Assembly: GCF_026229185.1 (NCBI RefSeq)
Contig: NZ_JAGGJA010000009.1
Coordinates: 62,001-126,000, forward strand
Origin: Fodinibius salsisoli
GTDB taxonomy: Bacteria > Bacteroidota > Rhodothermia > Balneolales > Balneolaceae
Length of the DNA: 64,000 nucleotides
Direction: 5' to 3'
The notes beneath the pieces were generated by a model. That model had not been told where the DNA came from. It made no database searches and saw nothing but the letters and a program-made list of their open reading frames with translations. Each line of letters starts with the position of its first letter. Position 1 is the stretch's first letter. Made by a program: the position numbers and the translations under genes. Shown here one piece after another: positions 18,553-27,181 of the stretch.

Positions 18553-19172
18553 AAATTGATATTCTGAGGATTATTGTTGTCTTTTTGCCATTGGGTCGGG
18601 TAGTGGGTGATATAATAGCGGATACGTTCTAATGATTCTTCATCCCGGATGATGTGATCGTGGTAATTGCGTTGCCATAATTTACGATCAAATGGCGGGT
18701 ACTGGCCATTTTTGACGCCTTTAATATATTTATTGGTCGTCATGGTTTTAAACCATTGAACAATTTTCGGAATAGACGCCTGCCGCGGTTCAAAATCCCG
18801 TTGGGGCGATGCCGGTTGGGATGGACCCGCGTGTCCATCCTGATTATGGCGGTCGTTTTTGTCAGGGCAGAGACGCGGGCCTGCTCCTACGGTTTTATCG
18901 GAATCGATAATTTCGACGATGGCGTGAAAATGGTTAGGCATGATCTGGTAAACATCTAACCGGACGTTGGGAAATTTTTCAGGGATTTTATTCCACCATT
19001 CATCTGTTAACAGGCCAGCGGTATTTAAAATCATTTTGCCATTTTCGACATTCCCGAACAGGCAGGCACGGTTTTGCAGGCACAGGGTCAGAAAATACAA
19101 CCCCGGCGAGGCATAATCATAACCCTCCAGGCGGATGGAACGTCGGTTATGTTTTTTGGGGTCGTAGGTCAT
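18549..19172 (-). CDS. REP-associated tyrosine transposase (RAYT, Y1/IS200-like HUH family)
   Basis: A 207-residue single-strand transposase of the Y1/RAYT family, thought to mobilise or amplify REP palindromes. The metal-binding HUH motif is MPNHFHAIVE (His81, His83). The catalytic Tyr is most likely Tyr170 in LWQRNYHDHIIRDEESL. The N-terminus is typical: RRSIRLEGYDYASPGLYFLT. Residues about 94-118 (VGAGPRLCP, then QDGHAGPSQ) are encoded by two REP-like palindromes lying in frame inside the gene. REP-like palindromes also flank the gene on both sides. It stands between hsdS and hsdM in the same orientation. The reading frame is intact, so the element may still be active. Confidence 0.88.
   Translation of the reverse strand: MTYDPKKHNRRSIRLEGYDYASPGLYFLTLCLQNRACLFGNVENGKMILNTAGLLTDEWWNKIPEKFPNVRLDVYQIMPNHFHAIVEIIDSDKTVGAGPRLCPDKNDRHNQDGHAGPSQPASPQRDFEPRQASIPKIVQWFKTMTTNKYIKGVKNGQYPPFDRKLWQRNYHDHIIRDEESLERIRYYITHYPTQWQKDNNNPQNINF
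18819..18840. repeat. REP-like palindrome inside the RAYT coding sequence (1)
   Basis: GGATGGAC (18819-18826) and GTCCATCC (18833-18840) are perfect 8-bp arms around CCGCGT. It encodes residues 111-118 of the transposase in frame. Its orientation is opposite to the copies at 18525 and 19402. Confidence 0.7.
18865..18891. repeat. REP-like palindrome inside the RAYT coding sequence (2)
   Basis: GGGCAG (18865-18870), AGACGCGGGC and CTGCTCC (18881-18887), then TACG. The arms pair with one bulged base. The centre and the CCTACG tail match the REP-like copies outside the gene. It encodes residues 94-103 of the transposase in frame. Confidence 0.55.
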
Positions 19173-19285
19173 TGGTCAACCAATTATTGCTAATAGTAAT
19201 ATATATAATCCGAATTCGGGTATTTTTTATCCTTGGTTATCGTTTCTAACGGAGACAATATCTTGGTTTTTTATCGTTTTCTTCA

Positions 19286-19313
19286 GGGCTGATACGTGGA
19301 TCGCCCCCTACGA
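19286..19313. repeat. REP-like palindrome upstream of the RAYT gene
   Basis: GGGCTGAT (19286-19293), ACGTGG and ATCGCCCC (19300-19307), then CTACGA. The arms pair with wobble. The central motif and tail are the same as in the neighbouring copies. Confidence 0.65.
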
Positions 19314-19355
19314 TTTTTGAATTCGTACCCAGTTGGGATAACCCCGGTTCCCGTT

Positions 19356-19379
19356 GGGGCGATCCCACGTGATCGCCCC
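19356..19379. repeat. REP-like palindrome, inverted copy
   Basis: GGGGCGAT (19356-19363) and ATCGCCCC (19372-19379) are perfect 8-bp arms around CCCACGTG. The asymmetric centre shows it is inverted relative to the copy at 19286, so the two form a BIME-like pair 42 bases apart. Confidence 0.7.
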
Positions 19380-19401
19380 GAATAGGACAATCCACTTTAT
19401 C

Positions 19402-19430
19402 GGGTTGGCACGCAGGTCAACCCCTGCTAT
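19402..19430. repeat. REP-like palindrome near the hsdS 3' end
   Basis: GGGTTG (19402-19407) and CAACCC (19418-19423) enclose GCACGCAGGT, followed by CTGCTAT. It mirrors the copy at 18525, so the transposase gene is bracketed by like-oriented REP copies. It ends about 40 bases from the hsdS stop. Confidence 0.7.
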
Positions 19431-19469
19431 TTAATAATTTTTGCGATGTCAATTAAATGATAATCCTTT

Positions 19470-20906
19470 TCAATTTACCAATCGCCCCTCAAACGCTTTC
19501 TTTAAAATGCTTTGGCGTAAGGACTCTGCTTTTACTAATTCTTGTTCAATTGTGGTAGCTACTTGTTGGATAATTGAAACTTTTGATTCAATTTCATCAA
19601 TTAGTTTTTCTTGTTCTTTTGGAGAACATACCGGTATAGGATAATCCTTTATTGCCTGCGTTTTAATACTTTCAACCGTTGTCCCATCTTTAGAGCATTC
19701 TCTTCTAATTTTGAAATCATTCGCTTTGCAATACCAGTAGATATATTCTGGTGACATATCTACAACAGGGGTAAGGGCTTTTAAATCCTGATTAATAGTC
19801 AAATCATTTTTTGCAATAGCTACCGGCAATGTTCTTCTCAGAATTCCACTTCGTGTAACAAAAAGGACAGATCCTTTATCTACCATTCTTGCAGACGAAC
19901 TTTCAGACAATGCCTTTTCTGTCATCAGGTCTTGGGTTGTAGCAATATCTTTTCGCTTCATATCTTTGGGAGATACCCAGGGTATTGATCCATCTTCCCA
20001 ATATTCAGCATTACTTCTTCTTGGAGTGCCACCTCCATTCCATTCACCGATTTCTTGTGTTCTCAACCATAACCAAGAAGAAGGAATGTTATCCAAATTT
20101 TCTAATTCATTCTTTTTTATTGCTTTGAAAGCGGGCATTTTCCTCGGCTTGCGGGGCTTCCGTCTCGGCTCTCCCTGTTCTTGCCACTCCTCAACTTCCT
20201 GCTCCCATTCCTTAAGCTGTTGCTCTCGGTAATTTTTATGCTCTTTTTTTATTTGTCGCTTCAGTTCTTCTGGAGTAGGCAAATTTTTTTGTTGCTCCCG
20301 CCATTCTTTTGTCAGCTTGCCTTCAAAAGCGGCTTTAAGGACGGACTGTTTATAGGTTTCAAGCTGTTTCCGGGCTTTTTTGAGGTTCTCAATGCCATTG
20401 TCGAGATCGGAGAAAAGTTCTTCTATTTTTTCAACTATGCGATGTTGTATGAAGGGAGGGGGGAGTAATACATCAATCTTTTTCATTGATGTTTGTGTAA
20501 GCTTTAGTCTGGTTGTGCCCGAGACATAATCTCTATAGTCAATGTAGTTTAAATAGTAGCAAAGGTACTTATTAGAATCATAAGCTTTCAAAATATGAGC
20601 ATGATTATTTACCCATATTTTACCTTTTACTATATATGCCGTGTTCTTAAGTGAATCTAAAAAGGGTGCACCATCTTCTCCAAGGAGAACATACTCACCA
20701 TCATATATATAATCATCAATCCATCCAACTTGACCTGTAGCTCCATAATACGGATATAGTTCTTCTTCTGATTTTCCTTTTATCCTTTCATTTCGTTCGG
20801 TTGAATTAATTGGAATTCTATCGCTATCTAATATTTCACAAGCATCTTCTAGTTTTACAGTTTTCCAATCTTTTGAATCAACGATCTTATGCTCAGTAAG
20901 TTCCAT
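19470..20906 (-). CDS. hsdS: Type I restriction-modification specificity subunit S
   Basis: The DNA-recognition subunit, 478 residues with two target-recognition domains. The first spans about residues 1-155 and ends with KLTQTSMKKIDVLLPP. It is followed by the conserved helical spacer (FIQHRIVEKIEELFSDLDNG, residues about 157-176, and LKAAFEGKLTKEW). The second domain begins around LDNIPSSWLWL, contains EWNGGGTPRRSNAEYW and ends with the C-terminal helix QSILKKAFEGRLVN. A long charged linker (residues about 200-262, rich in Glu, Lys and Arg with PRRKPRKPRKMP) lies between them. Two different halves imply a bipartite asymmetric target. It follows the DUF6161 gene by 10 bases on the same strand. 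Confidence 0.94.
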   Translation of the reverse strand: MELTEHKIVDSKDWKTVKLEDACEILDSDRIPINSTERNERIKGKSEEELYPYYGATGQVGWIDDYIYDGEYVLLGEDGAPFLDSLKNTAYIVKGKIWVNNHAHILKAYDSNKYLCYYLNYIDYRDYVSGTTRLKLTQTSMKKIDVLLPPPFIQHRIVEKIEELFSDLDNGIENLKKARKQLETYKQSVLKAAFEGKLTKEWREQQKNLPTPEELKRQIKKEHKNYREQQLKEWEQEVEEWQEQGEPRRKPRKPRKMPAFKAIKKNELENLDNIPSSWLWLRTQEIGEWNGGGTPRRSNAEYWEDGSIPWVSPKDMKRKDIATTQDLMTEKALSESSSARMVDKGSVLFVTRSGILRRTLPVAIAKNDLTINQDLKALTPVVDMSPEYIYWYCKANDFKIRRECSKDGTTVESIKTQAIKDYPIPVCSPKEQEKLIDEIESKVSIIQQVATTIEQELVKAESLRQSILKKAFEGRLVN

Positions 20907-20916
20907 TAGTATAAGG

Positions 20917-22197
20917 CTATATATTTCTAAATTTTTCTAATACAGATGCTGGCATCGTTGGGGCAGCATCATCTTTTAATAGACCCGTCTCAGCGCGACT
21001 AAACAGAGCTTGAAGAATCAAATGCCGATCCTCTTCTTCCACATTAGAATCTTTCTTAAGAGCAAGATAAATATGGGTGAGTTGTTCACGCTCTTCCGCA
21101 TCCCGTGCCAAGTGATAAGAACTGAAAGTTAGTTTGGAAAATGTTCTCACACCATAGGCAAGAAAGGAAATAAATGTTACAAAAAGTAAGGTCCATTTAA
21201 TAGCTTCTGGATCACCCTTGAATAATGAAGCAGTCATGCTATCTGGTACCAACCACAAAAGTAAAAATATTGAACTGGCTGCTAAAATTATAGATCCACC
21301 AAACCATCTCATCCACCACTCACCATTTTGTTTCATATCAGATGCTCTTTCCTGCCAATATTCAACAGGGCCAGCAAACCGTAATCTTTCTCTATAAACC
21401 TCTCGAAGATTCTGTGCATCTTCCTTAGCATTTTCGAAAAAAGAAATAAAATCTTGTTTTGATTGTCCAAACCATTTTTCAAATGATTCTTCTTTTGCTT
21501 TTTCTAATTCATCTATAGCCTGAACATATTCGTCATAATTAGCTTTTGTCTTTTTAATCGTATCCTGTAAATCTTTCTCAGCTTGCTGTAGATAATCCTC
21601 ATATTTACTTCTTATATGACCAAGACTAATTTTTTCGTTGTCCCTTCTCTGCTGGATTTCAGTGTGATCTTGCAACCGAAATTCATATCCCAAGATGTAT
21701 CCCTTTAATTTAGACGGAGAGGCATTTCTTAGGTCAATATTTTGATTATCGGGTGTAACAATAAATTCATGGAGCCCACCAAAAGCTTCTGGATAGTCAT
21801 TATAAATCTCAATTAAATAGCTGGTTTCAGGAGCTTCTGCTAAAAAAATCGGCGTTCCACCATTCATTGTCTTTCGACGCTTTAATTGATTACTAAGGTT
21901 TCGCCAATTGTTTTGGAGGGCATTACCATTAACGTTGAGGTTTTGCTCAACAAAATTAGCAATTCTATCCCGCAGATTTGAAAAGTGGTTTTTGGAGTTT
22001 TTCAGTGTCCCTGGTATTTCATTATTGACTTTTTCCCAAGCCTGCGCCTGCTGTCGGAAAAACCGATAAATATCATTAATGCCTTCAAATTGCTTTTGAA
22101 AGTCAAGATGAGGACAATTAACTGTAATATTTAAGCTCTTGAAGTGCTCGTAGTTGTCTGAGCCAGATATTTTTTCTCTTAAGGCTTTATAGGTCAT
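20917..22197 (-). CDS. DUF6161-type membrane-anchored coiled-coil protein
   Basis: A 426-residue protein of unknown function that I assign to DUF6161 on the C-terminal text AREQLTHIYLALKKD-like (EREQLTHIYLALKKDS) and ILQALFSRAETGLLKDDA. A charged coiled coil runs through about residues 180-285. Two transmembrane helices follow (about 300-320, IILAASSIFLLLWLV, and 336-356, WTLLFVTFISFLAYGV). The C-terminal segment carries the conserved block. Its position between fic and hsdS, 10 bases from hsdS, ties it to the restriction island. I infer a membrane-associated accessory or second defence function; no enzymatic motif is visible. Confidence 0.72.
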   Translation of the reverse strand: MTYKALREKISGSDNYEHFKSLNITVNCPHLDFQKQFEGINDIYRFFRQQAQAWEKVNNEIPGTLKNSKNHFSNLRDRIANFVEQNLNVNGNALQNNWRNLSNQLKRRKTMNGGTPIFLAEAPETSYLIEIYNDYPEAFGGLHEFIVTPDNQNIDLRNASPSKLKGYILGYEFRLQDHTEIQQRRDNEKISLGHIRSKYEDYLQQAEKDLQDTIKKTKANYDEYVQAIDELEKAKEESFEKWFGQSKQDFISFFENAKEDAQNLREVYRERLRFAGPVEYWQERASDMKQNGEWWMRWFGGSIILAASSIFLLLWLVPDSMTASLFKGDPEAIKWTLLFVTFISFLAYGVRTFSKLTFSSYHLARDAEEREQLTHIYLALKKDSNVEEEDRHLILQALFSRAETGLLKDDAAPTMPASVLEKFRNI

Positions 22198-22267
22198 TAT
22201 AACAGTTTCTAATTATACATATGTAACAGCAAAAATATTGATAATATTGACAACTCTTGTCACCCCT

Positions 22268-23350
22268 TTACTTAATGATTCCCAGTAACTCCCGAAACGC
22301 ATAAACTTTATTCCGCTTATTTCCCGTTATTTCATAAATAATCTCTTGGGTCTCAAATTTGTCCACAAGGTTATAGACCGTTTGTCGGCTCGGCTGATCC
22401 AGTTGCTTTAAAATTTCTTTAGAGGAAATAATGGGTTTTTCAAATAGCAGGTCCAACAATAGCTGAGAATATTGGGAATTAAGATCCACCAGTTCTTCTT
22501 TTAAACGTCCATATAGCCGGTACATTTTTACAACTTTGTCCTGCATCTGTTCAGATGTTTCTTTAACGCCATAAAGAAAAAAGCTGATCCAGCTGTCCCA
22601 ATCCCGGTCGCGATCCACGCCCCGCAGAGCATCGTAATAGTGTTTCCTGTTTTGTTCAAAAAAGTCACTGATATACAGATAAGGATAGGGTATGACATCC
22701 TTGGCATATAGCAATATGGGAATAAGTAATCTTCCGATACGGCCGTTACCGTCCATAAATGGGTGGATGGCTTCGAACTGGTAATGGGCAATTCCGGCCT
22801 GAATTAAAGGATCCATCTCTTTATCATGAACAAACTCCACCCAGTTTTTCATAAGGTCTGTTATCTCATTAGGCTTTGGAGGTACATACTCTGCTTCTTC
22901 CGCTGAACTGTCGGGAGGTCCCAGGTGAACGGCCATCCTTCTAAAATTGCCCAGATCTTTTTCTTTGCCCCGCACAGAGGCCATGAGCGTAGCATGAAGA
23001 TTACGGATCAGGTGTTCGCCCAGCGGCTTTTTCTCCAGAAACTCAATAGACTCCTGAATAGCTTTCCGGTAGTTGACCACCTCTCGAATGTCTGAATCTT
23101 CTTTTTTAGGCTCCTCCGCCTCATATTTTAATACTTCTTCAACGGTCGTTTGTGTGCCTTCAATTTTTGAACTGGCGACCGCTTCTTTGGTCAACAGAGG
23201 GGCGATGATCAGGCTTGGATTAATAACATCCCGCGTTATACGCCCTTTTATTTCACCCAATGCGTGATGAGCAGAGGTTAATGACTTAAGATCAGGCGTT
23301 ATATCCTCCGAAGGAGGTAAGTGCTCCAGTTTATGATGCTTTATATCCAC
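22268..23350 (-). CDS. Fic-family protein (AMP-transferase type) with winged-helix C-terminus
   Basis: A 360-residue Fic protein that probably AMPylates a protein target. The catalytic motif is intact: HPFMDGNGRIGR (about residues 195-206). An N-terminal inhibitory helix motif, SSKIEGTQ (about 57-64, S-x-x-x-E-G type), implies autoinhibition, as in class II Fic proteins. A Fic N-terminal domain precedes it, and the last 70 residues (EILKQLDQPSRQTVYNLVDKF) look like a winged helix. The gene lies between GxxExxY and DUF6161 genes in the type I island. Fic proteins are common passengers of such islands in Bacteroidota, so a role in defence or toxin-like regulation is inferred. Confidence 0.92.
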   Translation of the reverse strand: MDIKHHKLEHLPPSEDITPDLKSLTSAHHALGEIKGRITRDVINPSLIIAPLLTKEAVASSKIEGTQTTVEEVLKYEAEEPKKEDSDIREVVNYRKAIQESIEFLEKKPLGEHLIRNLHATLMASVRGKEKDLGNFRRMAVHLGPPDSSAEEAEYVPPKPNEITDLMKNWVEFVHDKEMDPLIQAGIAHYQFEAIHPFMDGNGRIGRLLIPILLYAKDVIPYPYLYISDFFEQNRKHYYDALRGVDRDRDWDSWISFFLYGVKETSEQMQDKVVKMYRLYGRLKEELVDLNSQYSQLLLDLLFEKPIISSKEILKQLDQPSRQTVYNLVDKFETQEIIYEITGNKRNKVYAFRELLGIIK

Positions 23351-23451
23351 CTTATTCTAATGAATTAGATTATAGATTTTACTAATCTAATATATGGCGT
23401 TTTATTAGATTAAGAAATTTTTTAGTCTAACAGACTTGATTAAGCGATCAA

Positions 23452-23545
23452 TTGTCAGAACTGTGATGATTGGGATAAAATATGATGTGCATGATCATTT
23501 ACGATCCTGTATACCTCAATTATCACGGTAATCACAGTTCAAAAC
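23452..23545. repeat. Palindromic element A downstream of the GxxExxY gene
   Basis: GAACTGTGAT (23458-23467) and ATCACAGTTC (23531-23540) are perfect 10-bp arms about 63 bases apart. The left edge reads TTGTCAGAACTGTGAT, the same as in element B on the other side of the GxxExxY gene. The interior of both is rich in ATGAT and GAT words. Confidence 0.75.
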
Positions 23546-23558
23546 TTTTGGCCTATCA

Positions 23559-23972
23559 TCATGTCGGTTCAAATTTCTTATTCTCCAACCGATGAAACTG
23601 CAGCCGGGTGTTGCCAAAATTAATCAACAATCCGATTTCAAGATTATACGCCTCCAAATAATTAATCGCCTGTGCCAAATGTACCTTTTCTAATTCTACT
23701 ACTGCTTTCAGCTCAACGCTGATCTTATCCTCCACCAGAAAATCAACCCGCCGTGTGCCAATCCGGAGATCTTTATAGATCACTGGCATCTTAAATTCTC
23801 GCTCGAAATTTAATTCCTTGTATCCGAGTTCATGAGCCAGTGCTCGCTGGTAAATAACTTCCTGGAACCCATTGCCCAGCGTATTGTGAACTTCCATCGC
23901 ACAGCCGATAATAAGCTCGGTGATATCGGAATATTTATATTGCTTCGAACTCAATTTATTATCTTTCTTCAT
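23559..23972 (-). CDS. GxxExxY protein (small PD-(D/E)XK-like)
   Basis: A 137-residue protein of the GxxExxY family. The naming motif is GFQEVIY within GNGFQEVIYQRALAHEL. The rest (RVDFLVEDKISVELKAV) has the D...E-x-K pattern of the restriction-nuclease fold, though function is not established. The N-terminal region IIGCAMEVHNTLG is typical. It is flanked closely on both sides by matching palindromic elements (23452-23545 and 23979-24062), so gene plus repeats may move or be copied as a unit. It interrupts the hsdR to fic direction of the island. Confidence 0.9.
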   Translation of the reverse strand: MKKDNKLSSKQYKYSDITELIIGCAMEVHNTLGNGFQEVIYQRALAHELGYKELNFEREFKMPVIYKDLRIGTRRVDFLVEDKISVELKAVVELEKVHLAQAINYLEAYNLEIGLLINFGNTRLQFHRLENKKFEPT

Positions 23973-23978
23973 TTATCA

Positions 23979-24062
23979 TTGTCAGAACTGTGATGCACAG
24001 GATGATTTTGATCTACATGATATCCTGGCTATCATATTATATCATCATGATCACAGTTCAGA
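23979..24062. repeat. Palindromic element B upstream of the GxxExxY gene
   Basis: GAACTGTGAT (23985-23994) and ATCACAGTTC (24050-24059) are perfect arms. Extended arms GTCAGAACTGTGAT and ATCACAGTTCAGAC differ by one base. The edges match element A. It ends at the hsdR stop codon. Confidence 0.75.
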
Positions 24063-24063
24063 C

Positions 24064-26808
24064 CTACGCCACTAATTCCTCATTCATCTCTTCGATAATA
24101 TCATCCATCTGATTGCCAAAAAGCTTATACATACGTCCTATGCCGCCTTTGGCATCAAATGGAGCAAACTCCAGATCATTTTTAGAAAAGTGCATGGAGG
24201 TAGCGATATGGTTTTTAATCATGCGTAGCCACTCCATCTGTTGGTCGTTGAACTTTAACGAGCCGGCCTGTTTATCGAATACCCAATCCTGGAAGTTCTT
24301 ATCCACCGTGGCGTCAAAGGGGCGTAGTTCGCTGTCCAGTCCACAAACTTTACGCAGCAGTGCTACCAAAGCCGTGAGTTCTGACTGAGGATCTTTGCCC
24401 TGGTAATTCTCCAGTTGTGCATAGGCTTTCCATACGTGCAGGGGAGCCAGGTTAGGCTTATCCTGCCTGATCTTTGCTACCACCTCTTTGATCATTTGGT
24501 AGGTTACTTCTTTCAGGCGGTGCGGCTGGTCATAAAATATCTTGAAGGCGGTAATCTCATCCTTGTTTTCCCGGATGTAGGTCTTGAAGTTTTCCGCCAC
24601 CGTTTCAGAAAGCTGTTTTTGTTCTTTATCCCAGCCAACATGCGTTACCTTATCCCGATTAGTCGTATCAATGATTTGAAACTTCTGTTTGCGAGCCTCC
24701 TGAATGTATTCGATTAGCTCTCCGGTAAAGGTAGAAGACGCCTTTTCTTTTAGCTGCTCATGTGCTTTTTCTTCATCCCCCTCGGTACCACCTTCAGCAG
24801 CAGACTTGTCGGCCAGCTCCTGGATTTTATCCGGGTTATGGGCATCCAACAGCTCATTCACGACCGTATTAATGGATTTGCCGGCTATTGCTTCAAAGGT
24901 TGACTTCTGTTCCGCATCCAACTCCTTATTCAGTCGAGCCAGACGATTAGCCGCGGAATCAAAATATTCCTCATCAGCACTACCCATCATAATGTGATGC
25001 AGCAGGTCTTTTGTTTTAACGGATTTATTTTGCTCCAGCGGACGGCTGTCCGTTTTCACGCTTTTGGTCACCCCAACGGCATCCACAATAACAAAATGAG
25101 TCTTATCCGTTTTGGCTGAAGGTGTTACCCGTTCCAGGTCCTCTTTTTGCAGTGTTCGGGTCCCGCGGCCTTTCATCTGCTCAAAATAGTTGCGGCTTTT
25201 TACATCCCGCATAAACAGCAGGCATTCGATCGGCTTTACATCTGTCCCAGTGGCAATCATGTCCACCGTCACCGCAATGCGCGGATAGTATTCATTGCGA
25301 AACTGCTGCAGTACCGACTTGGGGTCTTCTTCCGTCTTGTAAGTTACTTTTTTGCAGAAGTCATTGCCCTCACCGAACTCCTCACGTACGGTCTTGATGA
25401 TATCATCACAATGGCTGTCGGTTTTGGCAAAGATGAGCGTTTTGGGTACCTTATCCCGATTGGGAAAGATTATGGGCAAGTTATCTTTAAAAGTTCGTAT
25501 AATATTCCGGATCTGACTGGGATTGACAACATCCCGATCTAACTGCGAAGCTGAGTATTCCACATCTTCATCCAGTTGCTCCCAGCGCTTTTCGCGGGTT
25601 AGTTTTTCTCGCTTCTCTACATATTCTTTGGCCCTAATCTCTTTGCCGTTCTGGGTAATCTCCGTTTCAATGGTAAATACATCATAACCAACGTTCACGC
25701 CGTCAGCCACCGCCCGTTCATGAGAATATTCACTAACCACGTTTTCTTTAAAATAGCCGAAGGTTCGATTGTCCGGCGTAGCCGTTAAGCCTACTTGGAA
25801 GGCATCAAAATAGTCCAATACCTGTCGCCAAAGATTATAAATAGAGCGATGGCATTCATCAATGACGATAAAATCAAAAAATTCTATAGGCACCTCTTCA
25901 TTATAGGCCACCGGAACCGGCTTATCCGGCTGAAATTGTTCATTAGGATTTTCCTGTTCAGACCATTCATTCAACTCTTCTCCTTTCAGAATAGAGTACA
26001 TTCGCTGAATAGTACTAATGCACACCTTACTATCAGGCGCAATGTAACTGGAGCGAAGCAGCTGCACCGGGTAGAGCTCGGTAAACTTTCGGTTTTCACC
26101 TTTGGGCGTATACTTCATAAACTCCTGCTCAGCCTGCTCTCCCAGATTCGTCGTATCCACCAAGAATAGAATGCGTTTGGCATCGGCATACTTCAGGAGC
26201 CGATAAATAGAGGTAATGGCTGTAAATGTCTTTCCGGAACCTGTAGCCATCTGTATAAGGGCACGCGGCCGGCCTTCTTTAAAAGATTGCTCTAAATTCT
26301 GAATAGCAGTGACCTGACAGTCTCTTAATCCATCGGCATTCAACCCCGGCAACCCTTGAAGGCGTTCCCGAATCGTCCTTTCCTGATTTAACCATTTCTC
26401 CAGGGTCTCGGGCTTGTGGAATGAAAAGACTTCCCTGGACCGCGGCTTGGGATCGTTTAGATTTGTGAAACGTGTAATCTCACCGTTGCTTTCATAAATA
26501 AAAGGTAGTGATGTTTCTCCAACATATTGAAGGTCGCTGGATGAATAGCGGTTTGACTGTTCTTCAACCTGCAATAACCGGTGCCCCTCTTCGGCTCGTT
26601 TAGCTTCAATAACGGCGGCCGGCCTTTTGTTTATAAAAGAGATATAATCTGCAGGTCCGGTGTCTGTCTGATATTCACGTATAGCAAGGCCCTTCGACTC
26701 GTTGAAGTTGATGTCATCTTTGCCTTGAATATCCCATCCGGACTGATTGAGCCTTCGATCTATTTTCCTCCTTGCCTGCTGCTCAGGTGTAAGATTATCT
26801 GAACTCAT
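24064..26808 (-). CDS. hsdR: Type I restriction enzyme subunit R
   Basis: The motor and nuclease subunit, 914 residues. The N-terminal nuclease region shows TGPADYISF followed by AAVIEAKRAEE (PD-(D/E)XK type, about residues 50-75). The helicase core has Walker A MATGSGKTFTAI (about 186-197), DECHRSIYNLWRQ (about 316; DECH box) and later QMKGRGTRTL (motif VI). The C-terminal half matches EcoEI-type R subunits. It is the first gene of the minus-strand island, so the promoter should lie in 26809-27180. Length and all motifs look intact. With HsdM and HsdS it should cut unmodified foreign DNA after translocation. Confidence 0.94.
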   Translation of the reverse strand: MSSDNLTPEQQARRKIDRRLNQSGWDIQGKDDINFNESKGLAIREYQTDTGPADYISFINKRPAAVIEAKRAEEGHRLLQVEEQSNRYSSSDLQYVGETSLPFIYESNGEITRFTNLNDPKPRSREVFSFHKPETLEKWLNQERTIRERLQGLPGLNADGLRDCQVTAIQNLEQSFKEGRPRALIQMATGSGKTFTAITSIYRLLKYADAKRILFLVDTTNLGEQAEQEFMKYTPKGENRKFTELYPVQLLRSSYIAPDSKVCISTIQRMYSILKGEELNEWSEQENPNEQFQPDKPVPVAYNEEVPIEFFDFIVIDECHRSIYNLWRQVLDYFDAFQVGLTATPDNRTFGYFKENVVSEYSHERAVADGVNVGYDVFTIETEITQNGKEIRAKEYVEKREKLTREKRWEQLDEDVEYSASQLDRDVVNPSQIRNIIRTFKDNLPIIFPNRDKVPKTLIFAKTDSHCDDIIKTVREEFGEGNDFCKKVTYKTEEDPKSVLQQFRNEYYPRIAVTVDMIATGTDVKPIECLLFMRDVKSRNYFEQMKGRGTRTLQKEDLERVTPSAKTDKTHFVIVDAVGVTKSVKTDSRPLEQNKSVKTKDLLHHIMMGSADEEYFDSAANRLARLNKELDAEQKSTFEAIAGKSINTVVNELLDAHNPDKIQELADKSAAEGGTEGDEEKAHEQLKEKASSTFTGELIEYIQEARKQKFQIIDTTNRDKVTHVGWDKEQKQLSETVAENFKTYIRENKDEITAFKIFYDQPHRLKEVTYQMIKEVVAKIRQDKPNLAPLHVWKAYAQLENYQGKDPQSELTALVALLRKVCGLDSELRPFDATVDKNFQDWVFDKQAGSLKFNDQQMEWLRMIKNHIATSMHFSKNDLEFAPFDAKGGIGRMYKLFGNQMDDIIEEMNEELVA

Positions 26809-27181
26809 TATGGGTTAGTTTATAGCCTTGATGATACTAAATACCAACGTTTTTACTTAATTTGCTGTAATGTAGTAAAAAGTTAGAGAATGGCAAGAAG
26901 TAAAGGGTACAAAGCCTAATATTCATTTATAGAATCTGGCTTAGAATGTTGTTTTCGTTTCGACAGAAGTATAGTACCTGAAAAGCACGCCAAGATGGGG
27001 CCTTAATAGTTGAGCACTTATATACAAGTCAAGGATATAGTAACCTCTGGTCAGGTTTCTGCTTCAAAATGATGATCAGTTATCCAAGTGAGTAAAGTTA
27101 AGTAAGAAGAAAGGAGTATTGCACCCTTATTTATGCCAAAAACGATAAATTGTTGGTAGGCAGTAATTTAGCGTTTATAAA
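26809..27181. other. Intergenic region upstream of hsdR
   Basis: No gene is supported in this 373-base AT-rich gap. It should contain the hsdR promoter on the minus strand, but I cannot point to clear -33/-7 elements. TTTTCGTTTCG near 26953-26963 resembles part of the AgaR-like operator described elsewhere but has too many mismatches to call. Confidence 0.4.

Noticed and set aside
26950-26965. Fifth AgaR-like operator upstream of hsdR
   Set aside because: TTTTCGTTTCGACAG matches only about 10 of 14 core positions, and the context (restriction gene) does not fit.
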